DNA of 64,000 nt from Sipunculus nudus (lineage: Eukaryota > Annelida > Sipuncula > Golfingiida > Sipunculidae): NCBI GenBank assembly GCA_026874595.1, contig CM049316.1, positions 67,792,676 through 67,856,675 of the forward strand, written 5' to 3'. The number at the start of each line of letters is the position of its first letter. Positions within the stretch are counted from its first letter, which is position 1. A program made the position numbers and the translations under genes. The notes under the pieces are model-generated. The model made no database searches and was not told the DNA's origin. It was given only the letters and a program-made list of their open reading frames with translations. Below, in pieces: positions 22,951-36,400 of the stretch.

Positions 22951-24901
22951 GAGAGTCTTTTCTAGTATTGTTCAGGTAGCTTCGAGGTCATGAGAGTCTT
23001 TGCTGGTATTCCGTAACTATTCAGGTAACTTCAGGACATGAGAGTCTTTGCTGGTATTCCGTACCTATCCTGGTAATCTCGAGAACATGAGAGTCTTTGC
23101 TAATATTCCGTACCTGTTCAGGTAACTTTGAGGACACGAGAGTCTTTTCTAGTATTGTTCAGGTAACTTCGAGAACATGAGAGTCTTTGCTGGTATTCCG
23201 TAACTGTTCAGCTAACTTCGAGGACATAAGAGTCTCTGTAAGTATTCCATACCTGTTCAGGTAACGTTGAGGACACGAGAGTCTTTTCTAGTATTGTTCA
23301 GGTAACTTCGAGAACATGAGAGTCTTTGCTGGTATTCTGTAACTGTTCAGCTATCTTCGAGGACATAAGAGTCTCTGCAAGTATTCCATACCTGTCCAGG
23401 TAACTTTGAGGACACGAGAGTCTTTTCTAGCATTGTTCAGGTAGCTTCGAGAACATGAGAGTCTTTGCTGGTATTCCGTAACTGTTCAGCTAACTTCGAG
23501 GACATAAGAGTCTCTGTAAGTATTCCATGCCTGTTCAGGTGACTTTTAGGACACGAGAGTCTTTTCTAGTATTGTTCAGGTAACTACGAGAACATGAGAG
23601 TCTTTGCTGGTATTCCGTAACTGTCCAGGTAACTTCGAGGACATAAGAGTCTCTGTAAGTATTCCATACCTGTTCAGGTAACTTTGAGGACACGAGAGTC
23701 TTTTCTAGTATTGTTCAGGTAACTTCGAGAACATGAGAGTCTTCGCTGGTATTCCGTAACTGTCCAGGTAATTTCGAGGACATAAGAGTCTCTGTAAGTA
23801 TTCCATACCTGTTAAGGTAACTTTGAGGACACGAGAGTCTTTTCTAGTATTGTTCAGGTAACTTCGAGAACATGAGAGTCTTTGCTGGTATTCCGTAACT
23901 GTTCAGCTAACTTCGAGGACATAAGAGTCTCTGTAAGTATTCCATACCTGTTCAGGTAACTTTGAGGACACGAGAGTCTTTTCTAGTATTGTTCAGGTAA
24001 CTTCGAGAACATGAGAGTCTTTGCTGGTATTCCGTAACTGTTCATCTAACTTCGAGGACATAAGAGTCTCTGTAAGTATTCCATACCTGTTCAGGTAACT
24101 TTGAGGACACGAGAGTCTTTTCTAGTATTGTTCAGGTAACTTCGAGAACATGAGAGTCTTTTCTGGTATTCCGTAACTGTTCAGCTAACTTCGAGGACAT
24201 AAGAGTCTCTGTATGTATTCTATACCTGTTCAGGTAACTTTGAGGACACGAGAGTCTTTTCTAGTATTGTTCAGGTAACTTCGAGAACATGAGAGTCTTT
24301 GCTGGTATTCCGTAACTGTTCAGCTAACTTCGAGGACATAAGAGTCTCTGTAAGTATTCCATACCTGTTCAGGTAACTTTGAGGACACGAGAGTCTTTTC
24401 TAGTATTGCTCAGGTAGCTTCGAGGTCATGAGAGTCTTTGCTGGTATTCCGTAACTATTCAGGGAACTTCAGGACATGGGAGTCTTTGCTGGTATTCCGT
24501 ACCTGTTCAGGTAACTTCAGGACATGAGAGTCTTTGCTGGTATTCCGTACCTGTCCTGGTAATTTCGAGAACATGAGAGTCTTTGCTAATATTCCGTACC
24601 TGTTCAGGTAACTTTGAGGACACGAGAGTCTTTTCTAGTATTGTTCAGGTAACTTCGAGAACATGAGAGTCTTTGCTGGTATTCCGTAACTGTTCAGCTA
24701 ACTTCGAGGACATAAGAGTCTCTGTAAGTATTCCATACCTGTTAAGGTAACTTTGAGGACACGAGAGTCTTTTCTAGTATTGTTCAGGTAACTTCGAGAA
24801 CATGAGAGTCTTTTCTGGTATTCCGTAACTGTACAGCTAACTTCGAGGACATAAGAGTCTCTGTAAGTATTCCATACCTGTCTAGCTAACTTTGAGGACA
24901 C
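22951..24901. repeat. Superblock alpha, copy 2 (1,951 bp)
   Basis: Same marker order as copy 1, with one P and one Q. Its length equals 13 x 139 + 3 x 48 = 1,951 exactly. One private change is GGTATTCTGTAAC near 23,333. Confidence 0.85.
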
Positions 24902-27900
24902 GAGAGTCTTTTCTAGTATTGTTCAGGTAACTTCGAGAACATGAGAGTCTTTTCTGGTATTCCGTAACTGTACAGCTAACTTCGAGGACATAAGAGTCTC
25001 TGTAAGTATTCCATACCTGTCAGGTAACTTTGAGGACACGAGAGTCTTTTCTAGTATTGTTCAGGTAACTTCGAGAACATAAGAGTCTTTGCTGGTATTC
25101 CGTAACTGTTCAGCTAACTTCGAGGACATAAGAGTCTCTGTAAGTATTCCATACCTGTCAGGTAACTTTGAGGACACGAGAGTCTTTTCTAGTATTGTTC
25201 AGGTAACTTCGAGAACATGAGAGTATTTGCTGGTATTCCGTAACTGTACATGTAACTTCGAGGACATAAGAGTCTCTGCAAGTATTCCATACCTGTCAAG
25301 GTAACTTTGAGGACACGAGAGTCTTTTCTAGCATTGTTCAGGTAGCTTCGAGAACATGAGAGTCTTTGCTGGTATTCCGTAACTGTTCAGCTAACTTCGA
25401 GGACATAAGAGTCTCTGTAAGTATTCCATGCCTGTTCAGGTAACTTATAGGACACGAGAGTCTTTTCTAGTATTGTTCAGGTAACTTCGAGAACATGAGA
25501 GTCTTTGCTGGTATTCCGTAACTGTCCAGGTAACTTCGAGGACATAAGAGTCTCTGTAAGTATTCCATACCTGTTCAGGTAACTTTGAGGACACGAGAGT
25601 CTTTTCTAGTATTGTTCAGGTAACTTCGAGAACATGAGAGTCTTTGCTGGTATTCCGTAACTGTTCAGCTAACTTCGAGAACATAAGAGTCTCTGTAAGT
25701 ATTCCATACCTGTTCAGGTAACTTTGAGGACACGAGAGTCTTTTCTAGTATTGTTCAGGTAAATTCCAGAACATGAGAGTCTTTGCTGGTATTCCGTAAC
25801 TGTTCATCTAACTTCGAGGACATAAGAGTCTCTGTAAGTATTCCATACCTGTTCAGGTAACTTTGAGGACACGAGAGTCTTTTCTAGTATTGTTCAGGTA
25901 ACTTCGAGAACATGAGAGTCTTTGCTGGTATTCCGTAACTGTTCAGCTAACTTCGAGGACATAAGAGTCTCTGTAAGTATTCCATACCTGTTCAGGTAAC
26001 TTTGAGGACACGAGAGTCTTTTCTAGTATTGTTCAGGTAGCTTCGAGGTCATGAGAGTCTTTGCTGGTATTCCGTAACTATTCAGGTAACTTCAGGACAT
26101 GAGAGTCTTTGCTGGTATTCCGTACCTATCCTGGTAATCTCGAGAACATGAGAGTCTTTGCTAATATTCCGTACCTGTTCAGGTAACTTTGAGGACACGA
26201 GAGTCTTTTCTAGTATTGTTCAGGTAACTTCGAGAACATGAGAGTCTTTGCTGGTATTCCGTAACTGTTCAGCTAACTTCGAGGACATAAGAGTCTCTGT
26301 AAGTATTCCATACCTGTTCAGGTAACGTTGAGGACACGAGAGTCTTTTCTAGTATTGTTCAGGTAACTTCGAGAACATGATCGAGAGTCTTTGCTGGTAT
26401 TCCGTAACTGTTCAGCTATCTTCGAGGACATAGGAGTCTCTGCAAGTATTCCATACCTGTCCAGGTAACTTTGAGGACACGAGAGTCTTTTCTAGCATTG
26501 TTCAGGTAGCTTCGAGAACATGAGAGTCTTTGCTGGTATTCCGTAACTGTTCAGCTAACTTCGAGGACATAAGAGTCTCTGTAAGTATTCCATGCCTGTT
26601 CAGGTAACTTATAGGACACGAGAGTCTTTTCTAGTATTGTTCAGGTAACTTCGAGAACATGAGAGTCTTTGCTGGTATTCCGTAACTGTCCAGGTAACTT
26701 CGAGGACATAAGAGTCTCTGTAAGTATTCCATACCTGTTCAGGTAACTTTGAGGACACGAGAGTCTTTTCTAGTATTGTTCAGGTAACTTCGAGAACATG
26801 AGAGTCTTTGCTGGTATTCCGTAACTGTTCAGCTAACTTCGAGAACATAAGAGTCTCTGTAAGTATTCCATACCTGTTCAGGTAACTTTGAGGACACGAG
26901 AGTCTTTTCTAGTATTGTTCAGGTAAATTCCAGAACATGAGAGTCTTTGCTGGTATTCCGTAACTGTTCATCTAACTTCGAGGACATAAGAGTCTCTGTA
27001 AGTATTCCATACCTGTTCAGGTAACTTTGAGGACACGAGAGTCTTTTCTAGTATTGTTCAGGTAACTTCGAGAACATGAGAGTCTTTGCTGGTATTCCGT
27101 AACTGTTCAGCTAACTTCGAGGACATAAGAGTCTCTGTAAGTATTCCATACCTGTTCAGGTAACTTTGAGGACACGAGAGTCTTTTCTAGTATTGTTCAG
27201 GTAGCTTCGAGGTCATGAGAGTCTTTGCTGGTATTCCGTAACTATTCAGGTAACTTCAGGACATGGAGTCTTTGCTGGTATTCCGTACCTATCCTGGTAA
27301 TCTCGAGAACATGAGAGTCTTTGCTAATATTCCGTACCTGTTCAGGTAACTTTGAGGACACGAGAGTCTTTTCTAGTATTGTTCAGGTAACTTCGAGAAC
27401 ATGAGAGTCTTTGCTGGTATTCCGTAACTGTTCAGCTAACTTCGAGGACATAAGAGTCTCTGTAAGTATTCCATACCTGTTCAGGTAACGTTGAGGACAC
27501 GAGAGTCTTTTCTAGTATTGTTCAGGTAACTTCGAGAACATGATCGAGAGTCTTTGCTGGTATTCCGTAACTGTTCAGCTATCTTCGAGGACATAGGAGT
27601 CTCTGCAAGTATTCCATACCTGTCCAGGTAACTTTGAGGACACGAGAGTCTTTTCTAGCATTGTTCAGGTAGCTTCGAGAACATGAGAGTCTTTGCTGGT
27701 ATTCCGTAACTGTTCAGCTAACTTCGAGGACATAAGAGTCTCTGTAAGTATTCCATGCCTGTTCAGGTGACTTTAAGGACACGAGAGTCTTTTCTAGTAT
27801 TGTTCAGGTAACTACGAGAACATGAGAGTCTTTGCTGGTATTCCGTAACTGTCCAGGTAACTTCGAGGACATAAGAGTCTCTGTAAGTATTCCATACCTG

Positions 27901-29129
27901 TTCAGGTAACTTTGAGGACACGAGAGTCTTTTCTAGTATTGTTCAGGTAACTTCGAGAACATGAGAGTCTTCGCTGGTATTCCGTAACTGTCCAGGTAAT
28001 TTCGAGGACATAAGAGTCTCTGTAAGTATTCCATACCTGTTAAGGTAACTTTGAGGACACGAGAGTCTTTTCTAGTATTGTTCAGGTAACTTCGAGAACA
28101 TGAGAGTCTTTGCTGGTATTCCGTAACTGTTCAGCTAACTTCGAGGACATAAGAGTCTCTGTAAGTATTCCATACCTGTTCAGGTAACTTTGAGGACACG
28201 AGAGTCTTTTCTAGTATTGTTCAGGTAACTTCGAGAACATGAGAGTCTTTGCTGGTATTCCGTAACTGTTCATCTAACTTCGAGGACATAAGAGTCTCTG
28301 TAAGTATTCCATACCTGTTCAGGTAACTTTGAGGACACGAGAGTCTTTTCTAGTATTGTTCAGGTAACTTCGAGAACATGAGAGTCTTTTCTGGTATTCC
28401 GTAACTGATCAGCTAACTTCGAGGACATAAGAGTCTCTGTAAGTATTCTATACCTGTTCAGGTAACTTTGAGGACACGAGAGTCTTTTCTAGTATTGTTC
28501 AGGTAACTTCGAGAACATGAGAGTCTTTGCTGGTATTCCGTAACTGTTCAGCTAACTTCGAGGACATAAGAGTCTCTGTAAGTATTCCATACCTGTTCAG
28601 GTAACTTTGAGGACACGAGAGTCTTTTCTAGTATTGTTCAGGTAGCTTCGAGGTCATGAGAGTCTTTGCTGGTATTCCGTAACTATTCAGGGAACTTCAG
28701 GACATGGGAGTCTTTGCTGGTATTCCGTACCTGTTCAGGTAACTTCAGGACATGAGAGTCTTTGCTGGTAATCCGTACCTGTCCTGGTAATTTCGAGAAT
28801 ATGAGAGTCTTTGCTAATATTCCGTACCTGTTCAGGTAACTTTGAGGACACGAGAGTCTTTTCTAGTATTGTTCAGGTAACTTCGAGAACATGAGAGTCT
28901 TTGCTGGTATTCCGTAACTGTTCAGCTAACTTCGAGGACATAAGAGTCTCTGTAAGTATTCCATACCTGTTAAGGTAACTTTGAGGACACGAGAGTCTTT
29001 TCTAGTATTGTTCAGGTAACTTCGAGAACATGAGAGTCTTTTCTGGTATTCCGTAACTGTACAGCTAACTTCGAGGACATAAGAGTCTCTGTAAGTATTC
29101 CATACCTGTCTAGCTAACTTTGAGGACAC

Positions 29130-31080
29130 GAGAGTCTTTTCTAGTATTGTTCAGGTAGCTTCGAGGTCATGAGAGTCTTTGCTGGTATTCCGTAACTATT
29201 CAGGTAACTTCAGGACATGAGAGTCTTTGCTGGTATTCCGTACCTATCCTGGTAATCTCGAGAACATGAGAGTCTTTGCTAATATTCCGTACCTGTTCAG
29301 GTAACTTTGAGGACACGAGAGTCTTTTCTAGTATTGTTCAGGTAACTTCGAGAACATGAGAGTCTTTGCTGGTATTCCGTAACTGTTCAGCTAACTTCGA
29401 GGACATAAGAGTCTCTGTAAGTATTCCATACCTGTTCAGGTAACGTTGAGGACACGAGAGTCTTTTCTAGTATTGTTCAGGTAACTTCGAGAACATGAGA
29501 GTCTTTGCTGGTATTCCGTAACTGTTCAGCTATCTTCGAGGACATAAGAGTCTCTGCAAGTATTCCATACCTGTCCAGGTAACTTTGAGGACACGAGAGT
29601 CTTTTCTAGCATTGTTCAGGTAGCTTCGAGAACATGAGAGTCTTTGCTGGTATTCCGTAACTGTTCAGCTAACTTCGAGGACATAAGAGTCTCTGTAAGT
29701 ATTCCATGCCTGTTCAGGTGACTTTTAGGACACGAGAGTCTTTTCTAGTATTGTTCAGGTAACTACGAGAACATGAGAGTCTTTGCTGGTATTCCGTAAC
29801 TGTCCAGGTAACTTCGAGGACATAAGAGTCTCTGTAAGTATTCCATACCTGTTCAGGTAACTTTGAGGACACGAGAGTCTTTTCTAGTATTGTTCAGGTA
29901 ACTTCGAGAACATGAGAGTCTTCGCTGGTATTCCGTAACTGTCCAGGTAATTTCGAGGACATAAGAGTCTCTGTAAGTATTCCATACCTGTTAAGTTAAC
30001 TTTGAGGACACGAGAGTCTTTTCTAGTATTGTTCAGGTAACTTCGAGAACATGAGAGTCTTTGCTGGTATTCCGTAACTGTTCAGCTAACTTCGAGGACA
30101 TAAGAGTCTCTGTAAGTATTCCATACCTGTTCAGGTAACTTTGAGGACACGAGAGTCTTTTCTAGTATTGTTCAGGTAACTTCGAGAACATGAGAGTCTT
30201 TGCTGGTATTCCGTAACTGTTCATCTAACTTCGAGGACATAAGAGTCTCTGTAAGTATTCCATACCTGTTCAGGTAACTTTGAGGACACGAGAGTCTTTT
30301 CTAGTATTGTTCAGGTAACTTCGAGAACATGAGAGTCTTTTCTGGTATTCCGTAACTATTCAGCTAACTTCGAGGACATAAGAGTCTCTGTATGTATTCT
30401 ATACCTGTTCAGGTAACTTTGAGGACACGAGAGTCTTTTCTAGTATTGTTCAGGTAACTTCGAGAACATGAGAGTCTTTGCTGGTATTCCGTAACTGTTC
30501 AGCTAACTTCGAGGACATAAGAGTCTCTGTAAGTATTCCATACCTGTTCAGGTAACTTTGAGAACACGAGAGTCTTTTCTAGTATTGTTCAGGTAGCTTC
30601 GAGGTCATGAGAGTCTTTGCTGGTATTCCGTAACTATTCAGGGAACTTCAGGACATGGGAGTCTTTGCTGGTATTCCGTACCTGTTCAGGTAACTTCAGG
30701 ACATGAGAGTCTTTGCTGGTATTCCGTACCTGTCCTGGTAATTTCGAGAACATGAGAGTCTTTGCTAATATTCCGTACCTGTTCAGGTAACTTTGAGGAC
30801 ACGAGAGTCTTTTCTAGTATTGTTCAGGTAACTTCGAGAACATGAGAGTCTTTGCTGGTATTCCGTAACTGTTCAGCTAACTTCGAGGACATAAGAGTCT
30901 CTGTAAGTATTCCATACCTGTTAAGGTAACTTTGAGGACACGAGAGTCTTTTCTAGTATTGTTCAGGTAACTTCGAGAACATGAGAGTCTTTTCTGGTAT
31001 TCCGTAACTGTACAGCTAACTTCGAGGACATAAGAGTCTCTGTAAGTATTCCATACCTGTCTAGCTAACTTTGAGGACAC
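29130..31080. repeat. Superblock alpha, copy 3 (1,951 bp)
   Basis: Same length and marker order as copy 2. Private changes include TGTTAAGTTAAC near 29,990, CCGTAACTATTCAGCTAAC near 30,352 and TTTGAGAACAC near 30,558. A shortened alpha-like block (1,673 bp = 11 x 139 + 3 x 48) lies at about 38,275-39,948. Confidence 0.85.
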
Positions 31081-33343
31081 GAGAGTCTTTTCTAGTATTG
31101 TTCAGGTAACTTCGAGAACATGAGAGTCTTTTCTGGTATTCCGTAACTGTACAGCTAACTTCGAGGACATAAGAGTCTCTGTAAGTATTCCATACCTGTC
31201 AGGTAACTTTGAGGACACGAGAGTCTTTTCTAGTATTGTTCAGGTAGCTTCGAGAACATGAGAGTCTTTGCTGGTATTTCGAAACTGTTCAGCTAACTTC
31301 GAAGACATAAAAGTCTCTGTAAGTATTCCATGCCTGTTCAGGTAACTTATAGGACACGAGAGTCTTTTCTAGTATTGTTCAGGATACTTCGAGAACATGA
31401 GAGTCTTTGCTGGTATTCCGTAACTGTCCAGGTATCTTCGAGGACATAAGAGTCTCTGTAAGTATTCCATACCTGTTCAGGTAACTTTGAGGACACGAGA
31501 GTCTTTTCTAGTATTGTTCAGGTAACTTCGAGAACATGAGAGTCTTTTCTGGTATTCCGTAACTGTACAGCTAACTTCGAGGACATAAGACTCTCTGTAA
31601 GTATTCCATACCTGTCAGGTAACTTTGAGGACACGAGAGTCGTTTCTAGTATTGTTCAGGTAGCTTCGAGAACATGAGAGTCTTTGCTGGTATTTCGAAA
31701 CTGTTCAGCTAACTACGAAGACATAAAAGTCTCTGTAAGTATTCCATGCCTGTTCAGGTAACTTATAGGACACGAGAGTCTTTTCTAGTATTGTTCAGGA
31801 TACTTCGAGAACATGAGAGTCTTTGCTGGTATTCCGTAACTGTCCGGGCATCTTCGAGGACATAAGAGTCTCTGTAAGTATTCCATACCTGTTCAGGTAA
31901 CTTTGAGGACACGAGAGTCTTTTCTAGTATTGTTCAGGTAACTTCGAGAACATGAGAGTCTTTGCTGGTATTCCGTAACTGTTCAGCTAACTTCGAGGAC
32001 ATAAGAGTCTCTGTAAGTATTCCATGCCTGTTCAGGTAACTTTGAGGACACGAGAGTCTTTTCTAGTATTGTTCAGGTAACTTCGAGAACATAAGAGTCT
32101 TTGCTGGTATTCCGTAACTGTTCATGTAACTTCGAGGACATAAGAGTCTCTGCAAGTATTCCATACCTGTCAAGGTAACTTTGAGGACACGAGAGTCTTT
32201 TCTAGCATTGTTCAGGTAGCTTCGAGAACATGAGAGTCTTTGATGGTATTCCGTAACTGTTCAGCTAACTTCGAGGACATAAGAGTCTCTGTAAGTATTC
32301 CATGCCTGTTCAGGTAACTTATAGGACGCGAGAGTCTTTTCTAGTATTGTTCAGGTAACTACGAGAACATGAGAGTCTTTGCTGGTATTTCGTAACTGTC
32401 CAGGTAACTTCGAGGACATAAGAGTCTCTGTAAGTATTCCATACCTGTTCAGGTAACTTTGAGGACACGAGAGTCTTTTCTAGTATTGTTCAGGTAACTT
32501 CGAGAACATGAGAGTCTTTGCTGGTATTCCGTAACTGTTCAGCTAACTTCGAGGACATAAGAGTCTCTGTAAGTATTCCATACCTGTTCAGGTAACTTTG
32601 AGGACACGAGAGTCTTTTCTAGTATTGTTCAGGTAGCTTCGAGGTCATGAGAGTCTTTGCTGGTATTCCGTAACTATTCAGGTAACTTCAGGACATGAGA
32701 GTCTTTGCTGGTATTCCGTACCTATCCTGGTAATCTCGAGAACATGAGAGTCTTTGCTAATATTCCGTACCTGTTCAGGTAACTTTGAGGACACGAGAGT
32801 CTTTTCTAGTATTGTTCAGGTAACTTCGAGAACATGAGAGTCTTTTCTGGTATTCCGTAACTGTTCAGCTAACTTCGAGGACATAAGAGTCTCTGTAAGT
32901 ATTCCATACCTGTTCAGGTAACGTTGAGGACACGAGAGTCTTTTCTAGTATTGTTCAGGTAACTTCGAGAACATGAGAGTCTTTGCTGGTATTCCGTAAC
33001 TGTTCAGCTAACTTCGAGGACATAAGAGTCTCTGTAAGTATTCCATACCTGTTCAGGTAACTTTGAGGACACGAGAGTCTTTTCTAGTATTGTTCAGGTA
33101 GCTTCGAGGTCATGAGAGTCTTTGCTGGTATTCCGTAACTATTCAGGGAACTTCAGGACATGGGAGTCTTTGCTGGTATTTCGTACCTGTTCAGGTAACT
33201 TCAGGACATGAGAGTCTTTGCTGGTATTCCGTACCTGTCCTGGTAATTTCGAGAACATGAGAGTCTTTGCTAATATTCCGTACCTGTTCAGGTAACTTTG
33301 AGGACACGAGAGTCTTTTCTAGTATTGTTCAGGTAACTTCGAG

Positions 33344-33480
33344 AACATGAGAGTCTTTGCTGGTATTCCGTACCTATCCTGGTAATCTCGAGAACATGAG
33401 AGTCTCTGTAAGTATTCCATACCTGTTAAGGTAACTTTGAGGACACGAGAGTCTTTTCTAGTATTGTTCAGGTAACTTCG
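33344..33480. repeat. Recombinant satellite junction
   Basis: A P-type monomer (CCTATCCTGGTAATCTCGAG, from 33,372) is joined directly to a B-type monomer (CTCTGTAAGTATTCC, then CATACCTGTTAAGG). The usual GCTAATATT monomer that follows it in all other P blocks is absent, so this is the product of an out-of-block exchange or deletion between homologous 49-mers. Confidence 0.75.
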
Positions 33481-36400
33481 AGAACATGAGAGTCTTTGCT
33501 GGTATTCCGTAACTGTTCAGCTAACTTCGAGGACATAAGAGTCTCTGTAAGTATTCCATACCTGTTCAGGTAACGTTGAGGACACGAGAGTCTTTTCTAG
33601 TATTGTTCAGGTAACTTCGAGAACATGAGAGTCTTTGCTGGTATTCTGTAACTGTTCAGCTATCTTCGAGGACATAAGAGTCTCTGCAAGTATTCCATAC
33701 CTGTCCAGGTAACTTTGAGGACACGAGAGTCTTTTCTAGCATTGTTCAGGTAGCTTCGAGAACATGAGAGTCTTTGCTGGTATTCCGTAACTGTTCAGCT
33801 AACTTCGAGGACATAAGAGTCTCTGTAAGTATTCCATGCCTGTTCAGGTGACTTTTAGGACACGAGAGTCTTTTCTAGTATTGTTCAGGTAACTACGAGA
33901 ACATGAGAGTCTTTGCTGGTATTCCGTAACTGTCCAGGTAACTTCGAGGACATAAGAGTCTCTGTAAGTATTCCATACCTGTTCAGGTAACTTTGAGGAC
34001 ACGAGAGTCTTTTCTAGTATTGTTCAGGTAACTTCGAGAACATGAGAGTCTTCGCTGGTATTCCGTAACTGTCCAGGTAATTTCGAGGACATAAGAGTCT
34101 CTGTAAGTATTCCATACCTGTTAAGGTAACTTTGAGGACACGAGAGTCTTTTCTAGTATTGTTCAGGTAACTTCGAGAACATGAGAGTCTTTGCTGGTAT
34201 TCCGTAACTGTTCAGCTAACTTCGAGGACATAAGAGTCTCTGTAAGTATTCCATACCTGTTCAGGTAACTTTGAGGACACGAGAGTCTTTTCTAGTATTG
34301 TTCAGGTAACTTCGAGAACATGAGAGTCTTTGCTGGTATTCCGTAACTGTTCATCTAACTTCGAGGACATAAGAGTCTCTGTAAGTATTCCATACCTGTT
34401 CAGGTAACTTTGAGGACACGAGAGTCTTTTCTAGTATTGTTCAGGTAACTTCGAGAACATGAGAGTCTTTTCTGGTATTCCGTAACTGTTCAGCTAACTT
34501 CGAGGACATAAGAGTCTCTGTATGTATTCTATACCTGTTCAGGTAACTTTGAGGACACGAGAGTCTTTTCTAGTATTGTTCAGGTAACTTCGAGAACATG
34601 AGAGTCTTTGCTGGTATTCCGTAACTGTTCAGCTAACTTCGAGGACATAAGAGTCTCTGTAAGTATTCCATACCTGTTCAGGTAACTTTGAGGACACGAG
34701 AGTCTTTTCTTGTATTGTTCAGGTAGCTTCGAGGTCATGAGAGTCTTTGCTGGTATTCCGTAACTATTCAGGGAACTTCAGGACATGGGAGTCTTTGCTG
34801 GTATTCCGTACCTGTTCAGGTAACTTCAGGACATGAGAGTCTTTGCTGGTATTCCGTACCTGTCCTGGTAATTTCGAGAACATGAGAGTCTTTGCTAATA
34901 TTCCGTACCTGTTCAGGTAACTTTGAGGACACGAGAGTCTTTTCTAGTATTGTTCAGGTAACTTCGAGAACATGAGAGTCTTTGCTGGTATTCCGTAACT
35001 GTTCAGCTAACTTCGAGGACATAAGAGTCTCTGTAAGTATTCCATACCTGTTAAGGTAACTTTGAGGACACGAGAGTCTTTTCTAGTATTGTTCAGGTAA
35101 CTTCGAGAACATGAGAGTCTTTTCTGGTATTCCGTAACTGTACAGCTAACTTCGAGGACATAAGAGTCTCTGTAAGTATTCCATACCTGTCTAGCTAACT
35201 TTGAGGACACGAGAGTCTTTTCTAGTATTGTTCAGGTAACTTCGAGAACATGAGAGTCTTTTCTGGTATTCCGTAACTGTACAGCTAACTTCGAGGACAT
35301 AAGAGTCTCTGTAAGTATTCCATACCTGTCAGGTAACTTTGAGGACACGAGAGTCTTTTCTAGTATTGTTCAGGTAACTTCGAGAACATAAGAGTCTTTG
35401 CTGGTATTCCGTAACTGTTCAGCTAACTTCGAGGACATAAGAGTCTCTGTAAGTATTCCATACCTGTCAGGTAACTTTGAGGACACGAGAGTCTTTTCTA
35501 GTATTGTTCAGGTAACTTCGAGAACATGAGAGTCTTTGCTGGTATTCCGTAACTGTACATGTAACTTCGAGGACATAAGAGTCTCTGCAAGTATTCCATA
35601 CCTGTCAAGGTAACTTTGAGGACACGAGAGTCTTTTCTAGCATTGTTCAGGTAGCTTCGAGAACATGAGAGTCTTTGCTGGTATTCCGTAACTGTTCAGC
35701 TAACTTCGAGGACATAAGAGTCTCTGTAAGTATTCCATGCCTGTTCAGGTAACTTATAGGACACGAGAGTCTTTTCTAGTATTGTTCAGGTAACTTCGAG
35801 AACATGAGAGTCTTTGCTGGTATTCCGTAACTGTCCAGGTAACTTCGAGGACATAAGAGTCTCTGTAAGTATTCCATACCTGTTCAGGTAACTTTGAGGA
35901 CACGAGAGTCTTTTCTAGTATTGTTCAGGTAACTTCGAGAACATGAGAGTCTTTGCTGGTATTCCGTAACTGTTCAGCTAACTCCGAGAACATAAGAGTC
36001 TCTGTAAGTATTCCATACCTGTTCAGGTAACTTTGAGGACACGAGAGTCTTTTCTAGTATTGTTCAGGTAAATTCCAGAACATGAGAGTCTTTGCTGGTA
36101 TTCCGTAACTGTTCATCTAACTTCAAGGACATAAGAGTCTCTGTAAGTATTCCATACCTGTTCAGGTAACTTTGAGGACACGAGAGTCTTTTCTAGTATT
36201 GTTCAGGTAACTTCGAGAACATGAGAGTCTTTGCTGGTATTCCGTAACTGTTCAGCTAACTTCGAGGACATAAGAGTCTCTGTAAGTATTCCATACCTGT
36301 TCAGGTAACTTTGAGGACACGAGAGTCTTTTCTAGTATTGTTCAGGTAGCTTCGAGGTCATGAGAGTCTTTGCTGGTATTCCGTAACTATTCAGGTAACT

